41,430 nucleotides of DNA, from NCBI GenBank assembly GCA_023269695.1, contig JAHFPS010000010.1, forward strand, positions 1 through 41,430, written 5' to 3'. The notes beneath the pieces are model-generated. The model did no database searches. It was not told where the DNA came from and saw only the letters and a program-made list of their open reading frames with translations. This document shows, piece after piece, positions 27,939-37,924 of this stretch. Source of the DNA: Rickettsia sp. (GTDB lineage Bacteria > Pseudomonadota > Alphaproteobacteria > Rickettsiales > Rickettsiaceae). Position numbers and translations under genes: made by a program. Every line of letters starts with the position of its first letter. The stretch's first letter is position 1.

Positions 27939-28477
27939 TAAGAAGTAGCTTGAATCTATTATTAATTGTCACTTACTTATTTTTATGTAGCTCTTGTAGT
28001 TTACGACCTGTGTATAGTAATAAATATAGTCCACAGGAATTAAACCAATTAAGTGCTATTGAAATTGAGTCAATAGATTCTATTGAAGCTGCAGAATTTT
28101 GTTACTATTTGTCTAATATTTTACCAAGATCTACAGTAGTAACAACAAAGTATTTATTAAAGGTAAAATTTACTAACAAAAATTTACCATTTATTCTTCA
28201 AAAAAATTCTGATGTGTTAAGAGAAACAGTAAGCCAAACTATTCAATATAGTTTAGTTGATATTATAACTAATCAAGAGGTTACTTCAGGAACATTTCGC
28301 CATATAACCTCTTATAGTACAGCTTCTTCACCTTATCATAGCTATGTAGATAATATGAAGGCATTGGAAGATCTTACAAAACAAGGGGCGGATGAGATCC
28401 TGGGAAGATTAATTTTATATTTTAAACAAAATATAGCTAACCCGACTAGCATTACTCCGTCTATTAGCGAGAAGTAG
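27935..28477 (+). CDS. lptE: LptE-like LPS-assembly lipoprotein with a repeat-encoded C-terminus
   Basis: 180 residues from a TTG start that overlaps the rne stop. The lipoprotein signal LLLIVTYLFLCSSC puts the lipidated cysteine near residue 21, followed by SLRPVYS, the usual LptE opening. LptE plugs the LptD barrel that inserts LPS in the outer membrane. Its position ahead of holA matches the order in many proteobacteria. The last 14 residues (IANPTSITPSISEK) and the TAG stop are encoded by a family A repeat beginning at 28432, so the natural C-terminus is altered. Confidence 0.82.
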   Translation: MIRSSLNLLLIVTYLFLCSSCSLRPVYSNKYSPQELNQLSAIEIESIDSIEAAEFCYYLSNILPRSTVVTTKYLLKVKFTNKNLPFILQKNSDVLRETVSQTIQYSLVDIITNQEVTSGTFRHITSYSTASSPYHSYVDNMKALEDLTKQGADEILGRLILYFKQNIANPTSITPSISEK

Positions 28478-28888
28478 CTTTGCTGCAACGAAGCAATCCA
28501 AAAAAGTGACAAAAATGGATTGCTTTGTTCGGGCTTCGTGCCACAGCTGTCGAAAGTTAGAAGGTAAGCGGGTTTAGAGGTCATCATGGTAGTTTAAAAG
28601 TTGTGGAAAAATAACCGGCGTCATTGCGAGGAGGCACGAAGCCCGAACGAAGCAATCCATTTTTGTGTCATCCCTGCGAAAGCGGGGATATTAGATTCCC
28701 GCCTACGCGGGAATGACATCTTACAATTGCTTCGTCGACCTATGGTCTTCCTCGCAATGACGTTGACCACATACGACTTTATAAAGTACCTTGCCTAAAC
28801 CAGCTTCCTCTTCTAACTTTCGACAGCTTTGGCTTCGCACCTTCTTGCAATGGAACTTATAATAATATCAACAACCTAGTCGGCTATA
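28432..28888. repeat. Four-level nested element A(C(A(B)))
   Basis: An outer A element starts TATAGCTAACCCGACTAGC at the end of lptE and ends near CTAGTCGGCTATAG. Its right arm is opened by a complete C unit (28543-28832; arms CAGCTGTCGAAAGTTAGAAG and CTTCTAACTTTCGACAG). The C unit encloses another A (28619-28762), which in turn encloses a complete B (28666-28718). It fills the gap before holA. Confidence 0.85.
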
Positions 28889-28910
28889 GTCGTAAATATG
28901 AGCATTAAGG

Positions 28911-29885
28911 ATGAAGTTCTACCTATCACAAATTATTCAGTTACTTGATAAGATAGACAATGGACAAATTAAGGCTCTGTTACTTTATGGTCCAGATAAA
29001 GGGTATATAGATAAAGTTTGTAAAGCTTTAGTAAATAAATTTGATTTACTAAAAACCTCTATAGAATATTCAGAGATTAAATCTAGGTCGCTTGAGACTT
29101 TAGTTAATACACAGAATTTTTTTATGCAGAAACAATTAATTACCGTAAGGTCAGTTGGTGAGTCTATAGATAAATCTTTAAAACTTGCTCTTAGTAAAGA
29201 TTCATTGCATTTCTTAGTGTTTATTGCTGATGAATTATCAACGGCTTCTAGCATACGTAAATTTTTTGAAGCTGAAACTTATTTAGCTTCTCTAGCTTGT
29301 TATCATGACGATGAACAAAAAATCACTAAGATAATCTTACATAAATGTAATAGTGTGGGTAAGGTTATAAAAGAAGATGCTGTTAACTATTTAACAACTC
29401 GTCTAAAAGGTGACCACCAAATGCTAGTTAGTGAAATCGATAAATTAATATATTTTACATTTGATAAAGAACAAATTACTTTGGATGATGCTAGGCGTGT
29501 AGTTAGTGATGATTTTATGGGGAATGGGGATAATTTATGTGCTTATTTTTCCTCAAGAGATCATGATAATTTTTTACAAGAATTCAATAAATTAAAACAA
29601 CAAAATATTAATGAAGTGCTAATTATCAGAGCATTAATCAGATATTATCTGAATTTATATACCGTATTGAGTAAATTAGAAACTGGTGTTGACATAGATA
29701 TGGCTATAAAATCACTATCTCCACCAATTTTTTACAAATATGTGGTAAGTTTTAAAAAAGCTGTAAATAAGCTTAAATTAGATGATTGCATTAAGACGCT
29801 GAAAATTTTGCAGCAAGCCGAAATTGATTATAAGCTAAATCCAGCTGGTTTTGATATATATCAACAAATTTATGTTAAAATATAA
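28911..29885 (+). CDS. holA: DNA polymerase III subunit delta
   Basis: 324 residues. ALLLYGPDKGYIDKVCKAL at the start is the HolA form of the P-loop region (degenerate, non-hydrolysing). DHQMLVSEIDKLIYF in the middle is typical of the helical lid. It opens the beta clamp within the clamp loader. It follows lptE, as commonly seen, but is separated from it by a 450-base nested repeat, so its promoter is probably inside or right after that repeat. Confidence 0.9.
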   Translation: MKFYLSQIIQLLDKIDNGQIKALLLYGPDKGYIDKVCKALVNKFDLLKTSIEYSEIKSRSLETLVNTQNFFMQKQLITVRSVGESIDKSLKLALSKDSLHFLVFIADELSTASSIRKFFEAETYLASLACYHDDEQKITKIILHKCNSVGKVIKEDAVNYLTTRLKGDHQMLVSEIDKLIYFTFDKEQITLDDARRVVSDDFMGNGDNLCAYFSSRDHDNFLQEFNKLKQQNINEVLIIRALIRYYLNLYTVLSKLETGVDIDMAIKSLSPPIFYKYVVSFKKAVNKLKLDDCIKTLKILQQAEIDYKLNPAGFDIYQQIYVKI

Positions 29886-29983
29886 TTTAATTAGACTTTT
29901 TACTTAGTGGAAGAAAATTTTGGAGTATAGTGTTATAAAAAGTAATAGACTATTTACAATGAACTTAAAAATTTGAGAAATTG

Positions 29984-30985
29984 ATGTATCCAGCAATAAG
30001 ATTACGAAGAAATAGAAAAACTCGGTGGCTACGAGAATTAGTTGCAGAGAATAGGCTTAGCGTCAATGATTTGGTGTTAGCATTATTTGTTGTTGAGGGA
30101 CAGAACCAGCGGCAGGAGATTGCCACCATGCCTGGTGTATATAGGTTGTCTATTGACCAAGTAGTATTGACGGCTAGGCAGGCTTATGAGAATGGTATAA
30201 ATGCAATAATACTATTTCCTTGCATAGATACAAAATTAAAAAGTGAAAATGCTGATGAAGCATATAATTTAGATAATTTAATGTGTAGGACGATACGAAG
30301 TATCAAAGATGCTAACATCGATATTGGTATAATATGTGATGTTGCACTAGACCCTTATACTACGCATGCACATGATGGTATTTTACATAATGGTGATGTA
30401 GATAATGATAAAACGGTTAAAGCTTTATGCGATCAAGCTTTAGTTTTAGCAAAAGCTGGAGTAGATATTGTAGCCCCATCTGATATGATGGATGGTAGGA
30501 TTATGGCAATACGTCAAATGCTAGATTCAGAAGGATTTATTAACGTTAATATACTATCTTATGCCGCAAAATATGCTTCAAGTTTTTATTCGCCATTCAG
30601 AGATGCGTTGAACAATAACAAGGCAGGTTATTTAGATAAAGCGACCTATCAGATGGATGTACGAAATAGCAGGGAGGCTATGTTAGAGATAGAGCATGAT
30701 CTGGCTGAAGGGGCGGATATGATTATGATTAAACCTGGTATGATGTTTTTGGATATCATAGCACAAGCGGCAAATAGCTTTAATACTAATATATTTGCCT
30801 ATCAGGTAAGTGGTGAATATGCTATGTTGAGGCTTGCTGCAGATGCCAATGCCTTAAATTGGCAGGCGGCTTTGATAGAATCATTATTATGTTTTAAGCG
30901 TGCTGGTGCTAGTAGCATTGTTACTTACGCAGCATTGGAAGTAGCACAGATGTTGAATAGACAATCTATCAATATTATAAAATAA
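29984..30985 (+). CDS. hemB: Delta-aminolevulinic acid dehydratase (porphobilinogen synthase)
   Basis: 333 residues from the ATG; a TTG one codon earlier is possible. The active-site lysines lie in [10 protein letters not shown]-like and [10 protein letters not shown] regions, and SPFRDALN is conserved. The metal loop reads [15 protein letters not shown]: aspartate and alanine replace the cysteines of the zinc type, marking it as the magnesium-dependent form usual in alphaproteobacteria. It condenses two aminolevulinates on the way to heme and precedes the cytochrome-assembly genes by 20 bases. Confidence 0.97.
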   Translation: MYPAIRLRRNRKTRWLRELVAENRLSVNDLVLALFVVEGQNQRQEIATMPGVYRLSIDQVVLTARQAYENGINAIILFPCIDTKLKSENADEAYNLDNLMCRTIRSIKDANIDIGIICDVALDPYTTHAHDGILHNGDVDNDKTVKALCDQALVLAKAGVDIVAPSDMMDGRIMAIRQMLDSEGFINVNILSYAAKYASSFYSPFRDALNNNKAGYLDKATYQMDVRNSREAMLEIEHDLAEGADMIMIKPGMMFLDIIAQAANSFNTNIFAYQVSGEYAMLRLAADANALNWQAALIESLLCFKRAGASSIVTYAALEVAQMLNRQSINIIK

Positions 30986-31005
30986 ATAACCTAAAGAAGA
31001 ATATA

Positions 31006-31647
31006 ATGCAAGAGAAACGTCATCCTAATATTATCATAGGGATTATTATAGCAGTGGGGCTATTGATAACTATTACGTCACTTTATCTTTGGTTATCATT
31101 TGATACACCACAAAAACCTCTTGCTGGTAGAGGAGGGGGGTATAATGATGATGTACAAATTGGCGGAAAGTTTGAACTAACTGATCAAGATGGTAAGATT
31201 TTCAATAGTGATAGTTTGAAAGGGAAATTGAGCTTAATTTATTTTGGTTTCACTTATTGTCCTGATATTTGTCCTACTTCTTTACAAAAAATAATGGAGG
31301 TCATTAATACTCTTGATAAATATAAAATTGATGTTGAATTCGTTTTTATTACTATCGATCCCGAACGTGATAATTCAGATGTCCTTAAGGAATATTTAAA
31401 GCATTTTAATCCTAAATTTATTGGTTTAACAGGTAGTGAACAACAGATTAAAGAAGTTGCTGATAAGTTTAAGGTGTATTATGCTAAAATAGATACTAAT
31501 AATGAAGATTATATGTTAGATCACTCTTCTTTTGTTTATTTGATGGATAAACAGGGAAAATATATAAAGCATTTCTACTTAAATAGTCCAGCTCAAGAAA
31601 TTATAGAGTTTATTAGAATAACGGAACAAAATCAAAAAAGATATTAA
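31006..31647 (+). CDS. SCO1/SenC-family copper chaperone
   Basis: 213 residues. One N-terminal membrane anchor ([20 protein letters not shown], about 9-30) is followed by a thioredoxin fold with [13 protein letters not shown] (Cys85 and Cys89) and the third copper ligand in [10 protein letters not shown] (His near 172). SCO proteins deliver copper to, or reduce, the CuA site of cytochrome c oxidase on the periplasmic side. It is followed 1 base later by ccmD. Confidence 0.93.
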   Translation: MQEKRHPNIIIGIIIAVGLLITITSLYLWLSFDTPQKPLAGRGGGYNDDVQIGGKFELTDQDGKIFNSDSLKGKLSLIYFGFTYCPDICPTSLQKIMEVINTLDKYKIDVEFVFITIDPERDNSDVLKEYLKHFNPKFIGLTGSEQQIKEVADKFKVYYAKIDTNNEDYMLDHSSFVYLMDKQGKYIKHFYLNSPAQEIIEFIRITEQNQKRY

Positions 31648-31648
31648 G

Positions 31649-31774
31649 ATGAATTATTTACTAGTTTCATACCTGTTTGCTTTCTTAGCTCTTGGCTTAT
31701 TGTTGGCAACAAGTTGGCTAGGTTATAATAAGATTAAGGTTAGGTTAGTTAATGCAAAAAAGGGTGAAAAATAG
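31649..31774 (+). CDS. ccmD: CcmD-like heme exporter small protein
   Basis: 41 residues, beginning [19 protein letters not shown] and ending NAKKGEK. One transmembrane helix, an N-terminal Y-L-L-x-S-Y and a short basic tail are the usual make-up of CcmD, which links CcmABC to CcmE. It starts 1 base after sco and overlaps ccmE by 23 bases in another frame, which supports both the start and the identity. Too short for standard length cutoffs. Confidence 0.8.
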   Translation: MNYLLVSYLFAFLALGLLLATSWLGYNKIKVRLVNAKKGEK

Positions 31775-32138
31775 ATTAAAAATTATATTATTTTACCTAT
31801 TATGCAGTGCCGGGGGAATATATATGATATTATATAATCTTGAAGATAATATAGTATTTTTTTATCCTCCATCAAAAATTAACGAGTTAAAACTTGGCAA
31901 AGAATTTAGGGTAGGGGGGTTAGTCAAAGTAGGTTCAATCAAAAAAATTACTGCAGATAAAGTGCATTTTGTCATTACCGATGACATTAAAGACCTAGAA
32001 ATATCTTACCAAGGGGTTTTACCAGCTTTGTTTCGTGATAATCAAGGGATAGTTGCTGTAGGTAAGTTATTAGACAACCTATTCATAGCTCGTGAGTTGT
32101 TGACTAAACATGATGAGAATTATTCACCAGCCAAGTAA
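31752..32138 (+). CDS. ccmE: Cytochrome c-type biogenesis protein CcmE
   Basis: 128 residues. An N-terminal anchor ([19 protein letters not shown]) is followed by a periplasmic OB-fold domain ([31 protein letters not shown]). The heme-binding motif KHDENYSP lies near residue 120, with the histidine that binds heme covalently. It passes heme to apocytochrome c through CcmF. Its overlap with ccmD and closeness to sco mark a respiratory-assembly operon. Confidence 0.95.
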   Translation: MQKRVKNRLKIILFYLLCSAGGIYMILYNLEDNIVFFYPPSKINELKLGKEFRVGGLVKVGSIKKITADKVHFVITDDIKDLEISYQGVLPALFRDNQGIVAVGKLLDNLFIARELLTKHDENYSPAK

Positions 32139-32361
32139 TATATATTCGAATGAAGAGTTGATAGACAAAGATAGGAACATAAAACTTAAGTAATGTGAGT
32201 ACACGAATAATGATGCAAATGTTGTAATTAGTGCTTGATACAAATCTAAGAATATGTATATTCTCGTTATAGTGACTTTTTGTTCATAATATCCTCTTGT
32301 TGTAGCTGGATATTTATAAATAAAGGTTCTATCTTTAATATTTTTAAATCTGTGGTGTACT

Positions 32362-32892
32362 ATGAATCGTTTAGTATTAGTAATTTTTTTTAGTATTTCT
32401 TTTTGTTTAATTGGACAAAGAGTTCTAGCTGATGAAATAAGAATAGGAATACTAAAACACGACATAAATGTTAGGTTAGGACACCGTTATGAGAATGGAT
32501 ACGACGTTAATTCAGAATATCTTTTTAGTGAAGACTATAAATTTTTACGTGGTTATCCTCATATAGGAGCGGATATTAACACTAGTGGATATGCAAGTAG
32601 TGTTTATACTGGGCTCACTTGGCGTTTTGATATAATGGAATCTATGTTTTGGGAGGTAAGCCTTGGAGGTGCGATTCATAATGGTGAATTGAAAAAATCA
32701 CCAAAACAACGAGCCTTGAAAAAACGCCCCTTAGGATCAAGGCTTTTATTTAGAGAAAGTTTTAGTTTAGGTGTAAAGTTTAATGAAATACATGCACTTA
32801 CATTAATTCTTGACCATATCTCTAATGCTGATATCGTAAAACCTAATGCAGGTCTAACTAATTTAGGCATACGATATGGCTTTAAATTTTAA
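32362..32892 (+). CDS. PagL-like lipid A 3-O-deacylase (acyloxyacyl hydrolase family)
   Basis: 176 residues. A signal peptide (LVLVIFFSISFCLIGQRVLA) precedes an eight-strand-barrel-like pattern with alternating residues and a C-terminal aromatic (YGFKF), as in outer membrane proteins. LDHISNADI carries the His-x-Ser pair of PagL. PNAGLTNLGIRYG follows, but where PagL has the third catalytic residue (glutamate) this protein seems to have threonine or asparagine. The family removes an acyl chain from lipid A. It stands alone after a 220-base gap with no recognised feature. Confidence 0.7.
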   Translation: MNRLVLVIFFSISFCLIGQRVLADEIRIGILKHDINVRLGHRYENGYDVNSEYLFSEDYKFLRGYPHIGADINTSGYASSVYTGLTWRFDIMESMFWEVSLGGAIHNGELKKSPKQRALKKRPLGSRLLFRESFSLGVKFNEIHALTLILDHISNADIVKPNAGLTNLGIRYGFKF

Positions 32893-32929
32893 GCGGTTCT
32901 GTCTCATCTGTTTTTAGGAGCTGCCACTA

Positions 32930-33285
32930 ATTGGGTTGTTGAATGAATCAGTAGACCTCCTTCGAAACTTGCTTGTGCTGAGGGATTTGAAAGGAGACAC
33001 GGAGTGCAAAACCGCAGCGTACTCTAATGTACGTGAGGATTCGAGTACCACAGCTATCGAAAGTTAGAAGGTAGAGCAGGTTTAGAGGTCATCATGGCAG
33101 TTTAAAAGTTGCGGGGAAATAACTGGTGTCATTGCGAGGAGGCGTGAGCCGACGAAGCAATTCTGTTTTGTGTCATCCCTGCGAAAGCAGGGAGCTTAGA
33201 TTCTCGCCTACGCGGGAATGACAACTTTTTCGTTTAAATATAGTAGATGTTGTATTTCTAGACTTTTGATAGGTCGACTAGCTAT
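32930..33285. repeat. Composite of family E, C, A and B pieces
   Basis: A family E-like block (32940-33047, with CGCAGCGTACTCTAATGTAC) is followed by a C left arm (33049-33125), an A left arm (33126-33170) and a complete B (33171-33223). The A and C right arms are missing, and only a trace of an A end (GTCGACTAGCTATA) precedes the patatin stop. This is the content of the 32893-33294 gap. Confidence 0.7.
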
Positions 33286-33294
33286 ATAGTCCAA

Positions 33295-34845
33295 TTAACA
33301 CACCCCAATTCCCTCAGGAATATGTGACAAGTCTGATCCTCTCCCCTCACAATAAACTTCTTCTTGGACAGATTCTTGAGTATAGCTATGCGTATAATTA
33401 GCATCAGGCATAAATAATGAACTAAACGATTTAATAAATAGATTTTGCAAATTGCTGAACTCAGGCACGGGGGCATCCGTGAAAGAGCCATCAGCAATTG
33501 AGGGAAGGTGATCGGATAGAGCTGCAACTTGTGTGTCATTTAATCCTTTTAGGACTATTTGTAGAAGAGCATAGTCCTTGTCATGTAACTGATCTAAACC
33601 TTGTTGTAGAGTTTCAATCTGCTTAGCATTTAATTTGGTTGCTAATTGTTGCATATCAAATTCCTTTGATATTACGGGGTTATTAGCAGCATTGGACTCG
33701 TCCTTATCTTGTCCTTTTTTGCCAATATTATCACTCATTTTATCACCCGCAGCTAACTCGCTAGAAATACTAGAATCATCAACGCTGATTTGTTGCTCAT
33801 GAAGTTTTGAGTTCTCCTCCCTAGCATTGACATTCTTGACCAACGTTGCACATAGCTGTTCGATCAACTCTTTATTATCTGCTATATATTTCTCAGTGGC
33901 TTTTTCTAATTTAGCCATATTCTTTGGATTAGAATTATCTAATTTCGTAGCTCCTTTCGGCACAGGAAGTAATAAGTTTACAAATTGCCCTTCCCCTGGT
34001 AGATCTCGTTCAACTTCTTTCGTAGCAGCATTTTGAGCAGCTTTCATTATGTCGCTCACTAGCCCATTAACTAGCTGAGGTAACATGCCATCAAGGTGAG
34101 GTGGTAGCGGCTCTTTTTTTTCACGAGGCGATTCAAAATTAAAGGCAACAAGATTCATGTTGTCTAACATTTCTCCTTGTTGATCACGACTTAACCCCTC
34201 TTTAAGATATTTTAGAGCTTCTGCTGCTGGACGATTATAACCTACCCCCCCATCAATAAGAGTACGACTTACACCGTTCTCATCCTCAAACTTCACACTT
34301 TTAAAATAGCTAGGAGCCGCAGTAGTAGCGAGAACTACATCTTTCACTTTAACACCAGGAGCGTTGTGACTATCAAAAATCTTAATAGAATCTTTTCCAT
34401 TTACGTCAAAAGTTGTTATAAGAACACGACCTAGAAGCTCCCCAAGTTCCATATCACCTAAATATTTATCTAATAGTGCCTTAAGAGGTTTTTGGCTATA
34501 TTTATGACTAAATATTTGACCAATTTTTCCCACATGATACCAGTGTTGTGGAAAAATATCAGTCGCACTATTTTCAAATATTTCTAAAGCTTCTTTCGCT
34601 GAGAAACGCGGTTCTGTCGAGCCAGGTTCTTTAGGAATGGCTAATAAAACGGCAATTAACCCACCAACGCTAGTACCGGTAAGAGTCTGGAATATTTTAG
34701 ATACAGGCATCTCCGTTTTTTCTTCAATCTCTGCAAGCACCTTCAACTGCATCTTTCCCTTGACCCCACCACCTGAGAAAGAGGCCATATTTACAATATC
34801 CTGCCCCTTCTTTGCATATTCGATTATAAAACTTTTTCTAGCCAT
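33295..34845 (-). CDS. Patatin-like phospholipase
   Basis: 516 residues. The patatin domain occupies about residues 15-320: the oxyanion loop is SGGGVKGKMQL (25-30), the nucleophile elbow GTSVGG (Ser59), and the catalytic aspartate is in LIDGGVGYNRP (about 200). Patatins hydrolyse phospholipids; in Rickettsia two secreted patatins act on host membranes during infection. No signal peptide is seen, as for those effectors. The C-terminal 190 residues are hydrophilic and unassigned (SVDDSSISSELAAGDK, LATKLNAKQIETLQQGLD). Whether it matches Pat1 or Pat2 cannot be told by eye. It is an isolated gene between repeats. Confidence 0.9.
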   Translation of the reverse strand: MARKSFIIEYAKKGQDIVNMASFSGGGVKGKMQLKVLAEIEEKTEMPVSKIFQTLTGTSVGGLIAVLLAIPKEPGSTEPRFSAKEALEIFENSATDIFPQHWYHVGKIGQIFSHKYSQKPLKALLDKYLGDMELGELLGRVLITTFDVNGKDSIKIFDSHNAPGVKVKDVVLATTAAPSYFKSVKFEDENGVSRTLIDGGVGYNRPAAEALKYLKEGLSRDQQGEMLDNMNLVAFNFESPREKKEPLPPHLDGMLPQLVNGLVSDIMKAAQNAATKEVERDLPGEGQFVNLLLPVPKGATKLDNSNPKNMAKLEKATEKYIADNKELIEQLCATLVKNVNAREENSKLHEQQISVDDSSISSELAAGDKMSDNIGKKGQDKDESNAANNPVISKEFDMQQLATKLNAKQIETLQQGLDQLHDKDYALLQIVLKGLNDTQVAALSDHLPSIADGSFTDAPVPEFSNLQNLFIKSFSSLFMPDANYTHSYTQESVQEEVYCEGRGSDLSHIPEGIGVC

Positions 34846-34985
34846 AAGATAACTCCATATGTTGTATAGATTATATATAAATACTACATTTTGCTTAACT
34901 TATAGTAATGACTTTATAAAAAAGTATCAAGCAATAGATGATATAAATTGCTAATTATTAGTGATAATTATGGTATAATAACAAT

Positions 34986-35677
34986 TATAGCTAATCCTAT
35001 TAATGTTCTAGGAGACTGTCGGAGATAACTAATTAATTATATTTTGAGCTATTTTTCGGCGAGAATAAATAGGATTTTCGAAGGAATAGTGTACCTATTT
35101 CAAGAAAATCCTGTTTATTAGCAGCCAAAAAGAGCCAAATATAGAGTTACTTTAGTTATTTCCGACAGCCTCCTAGATAACCTCTCCGTCATTGCAAGGA
35201 GCTACTTTTTAGTGGCGACTAAGCAATTCTGTTTTGTGTCATCCCTGCGAAAGCAGGGATCTAGATTCCCCACAGCTGTCGAAAGTTAGAAGAGGAAGGG
35301 GTTTTAAAGGTCACCATGGTAGTTTAAAAGTTGTGGAAAAATAACCGGCGTCATTGCGAGGAGGCGTAAGCCGACGAAGCAATTGTAAGATGTCATTCCC
35401 GCGTAGGCGGGAATCTAAGATCCCGCACTGAAGCAGGGATGACACAGAAATGGATTGCTTCGTCGACCTACGGTCTTCCTCGCTAATAGACGTTGACCAC
35501 ATACGACTTTATAAAGTACCTTGCCTAAACCCGCTTCCCCTTCTAACTTTCGACAGTTGTGCTAGATTCTAGCCTATGCGGGAATGACAATTTACAATTG
35601 CTTCGTCGACTCACGCTTCCTTGCAATAACATTTAGGCACTTGTAACAAATATCAATAACCTATTCGGGTTAGCTAT
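34986..35677. repeat. Five-level nested repeat A(B(C(A(B)))) with a MITE in the left arm
   Basis: Outer A: TATAGCTAATCC at 34986 to GGGTTAGCTATA at 35677. Going inward, the left halves are A core (35187), B1 (from 35237), C (35271-35340), A2 (from 35349) and a complete B2 (35391-35444). The right halves follow in mirror order: A2 to 35492, C 35493-35561, B1 35562-35589, outer A from 35590. A family D MITE (35011-35173) is inserted in the outer left arm. The composite makes up most of the 34846-35744 gap. Confidence 0.85.
35011..35173. mobile_element. Family D MITE, flanked by TA
   Basis: Ends GGAGACTGTCGGA and TCCGACAGCCTCC are inverted with one mismatch and are flanked by TA on both sides. 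The flanks (GTTCTA and TAGATAACCTCTCC) rejoin into the intact A arm seen in inverse at 13867-13902. The centre (GGAATAGTGTACCTATTTC) is shared with 39883-40021. No coding capacity; insertion at TA suggests mobilisation by an IS630/mariner-type transposase, which is not in the window. Confidence 0.75.
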
Positions 35678-35744
35678 ATCTCTCAGTTCGGGATTTAATT
35701 ATTCTTATCCCGAATTCGCGTATATACGAACAATATGATTAGTT

Positions 35745-36743
<999 letters not shown>

Positions 36744-36810
36744 TTATTATTGTAAGTTGTTAAAAGTTGAGTACACTGCTTTGATCTCAATTATTGAAAG
36801 CAAAGTAGTA

Positions 36811-36982
36811 TATAGCTAACTCGATTAGTATTTAGCCATTTGTTTCAACGAAAAGGATGTCATTCCCGCGTAGGCGGGAATCTAAGATCCCTGCTTTTGC
36901 AGGGATGACATTAATATTGAGCAGGGATGACACAAAAATGGATTGCTTCGTCGCTACTAAAGTAGCTCCTCGCTAATAGACA
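36811..36982. repeat. Family A element with a nested family B unit
   Basis: It starts TATAGCTAACTCGATTAG. It contains a B unit (about 36857-36911, plus an extra partial B end, GAGCAGGGATGACAC) and an A right arm ending CTCCTCGCTAATAGAC. A near-identical 15-base sequence flanks it on both sides (AAAGTAGTATATA and AAAGCAGTATATA). It lies between obgE and sppA. Confidence 0.75.
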
Positions 36983-36994
36983 AAGCAGTATATA

Positions 36995-37921
36995 TTACCG
37001 TATATTAAATCTATCATAGGTAATTTTATTATCTATCGATTCAATTAAGCTATCAGAAAATTCTTGTACGACATCCTGCCTGACCATACCAAGCTTTTTC
37101 TTAAGCCATGATTGTTTATTAGCTACATATTTAATAGTTACATCCCCATATTTCTTTTTTATAAAACTATACATATCATCTATACCATCAATTAAACCAA
37201 AATCAACAGCAGTCTTCCCAGACCAGAACTCTCCATTAAATAAAATATCATCTTCTTGGGTTAACTTACCGATTCGACGTTCTTTGACATAATCTATAAA
37301 ATGTCCATGAATCTGTTTTTGTAGATGCTTAATAATTTTAATGTCTCCCTCCTGCACTGGTTGGAATGGATCAAGAATAGATTTATTTTTACCTTCTGTA
37401 TAGACTCTCCTTTCTATACCAAGCTTATTGATAGCAGTAGGAAAACCAAAACTAGCCGAAACAACTCCTATACTACCAATTATTGAACTCCTAGATGCAT
37501 ATATTTGGTCACCAATACAAGCAAGCCAATATCCACCAGATGCTGCTACATCTTCTACAAAACTATAAATTGGTATTTTCTTTTCTTGAGCTAATGATCG
37601 TATACGTTTGCTAATCAGCTCAGATTGCACAGGTGAACCACCTGGAGAATTTATACTTAAACATAGAGCTTCAAGATTTTTGATCTCAAAAGCTTTGTCA
37701 ATTAACTCATGTAGTGACTCAATAGTTAGCCCTGATTTTATTGAACTTACTTTACCTATAACTCCACTAAGGCGAAGAACCGCAACCACCGGTTTTGATG
37801 CCCCGGAACCTATTATAGGTAGCAAGGAGAATAACTGTTCTAACTTGCCTACTTGACGTTTAGCAACTACCTGATCAAATTTTGCCTCAGCAATTGAATT
37901 TTTATTATGTGCTTTACGCAT
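36995..37921 (-). CDS. sppA: Peptidase S49 (SppA/SohB-like)
   Basis: 308 residues. CLSINSPGGSPVQSELI, then EDVAASGGYWLACIGDQIYA and SSIIGSIGVVSASFG with the nucleophilic serine, and TEGKNKSILDPFQP with the catalytic lysine. The family degrades signal peptides left in the membrane. It lacks an N-terminal transmembrane segment, so it is probably a peripheral or cytoplasmic-side form. It starts 3 bases after the tlpA stop and is likely cotranscribed with it. Confidence 0.9.
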   Translation of the reverse strand: MRKAHNKNSIAEAKFDQVVAKRQVGKLEQLFSLLPIIGSGASKPVVAVLRLSGVIGKVSSIKSGLTIESLHELIDKAFEIKNLEALCLSINSPGGSPVQSELISKRIRSLAQEKKIPIYSFVEDVAASGGYWLACIGDQIYASRSSIIGSIGVVSASFGFPTAINKLGIERRVYTEGKNKSILDPFQPVQEGDIKIIKHLQKQIHGHFIDYVKERRIGKLTQEDDILFNGEFWSGKTAVDFGLIDGIDDMYSFIKKKYGDVTIKYVANKQSWLKKKLGMVRQDVVQEFSDSLIESIDNKITYDRFNIR

Positions 37922-37924
37922 TAG

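Noticed and set aside
28432-35677. CRISPR array suggested by many similar repeats
   Set aside because: The repeats are large palindromes at scattered sites, not short direct repeats with regular unique spacers, and no cas gene is present.
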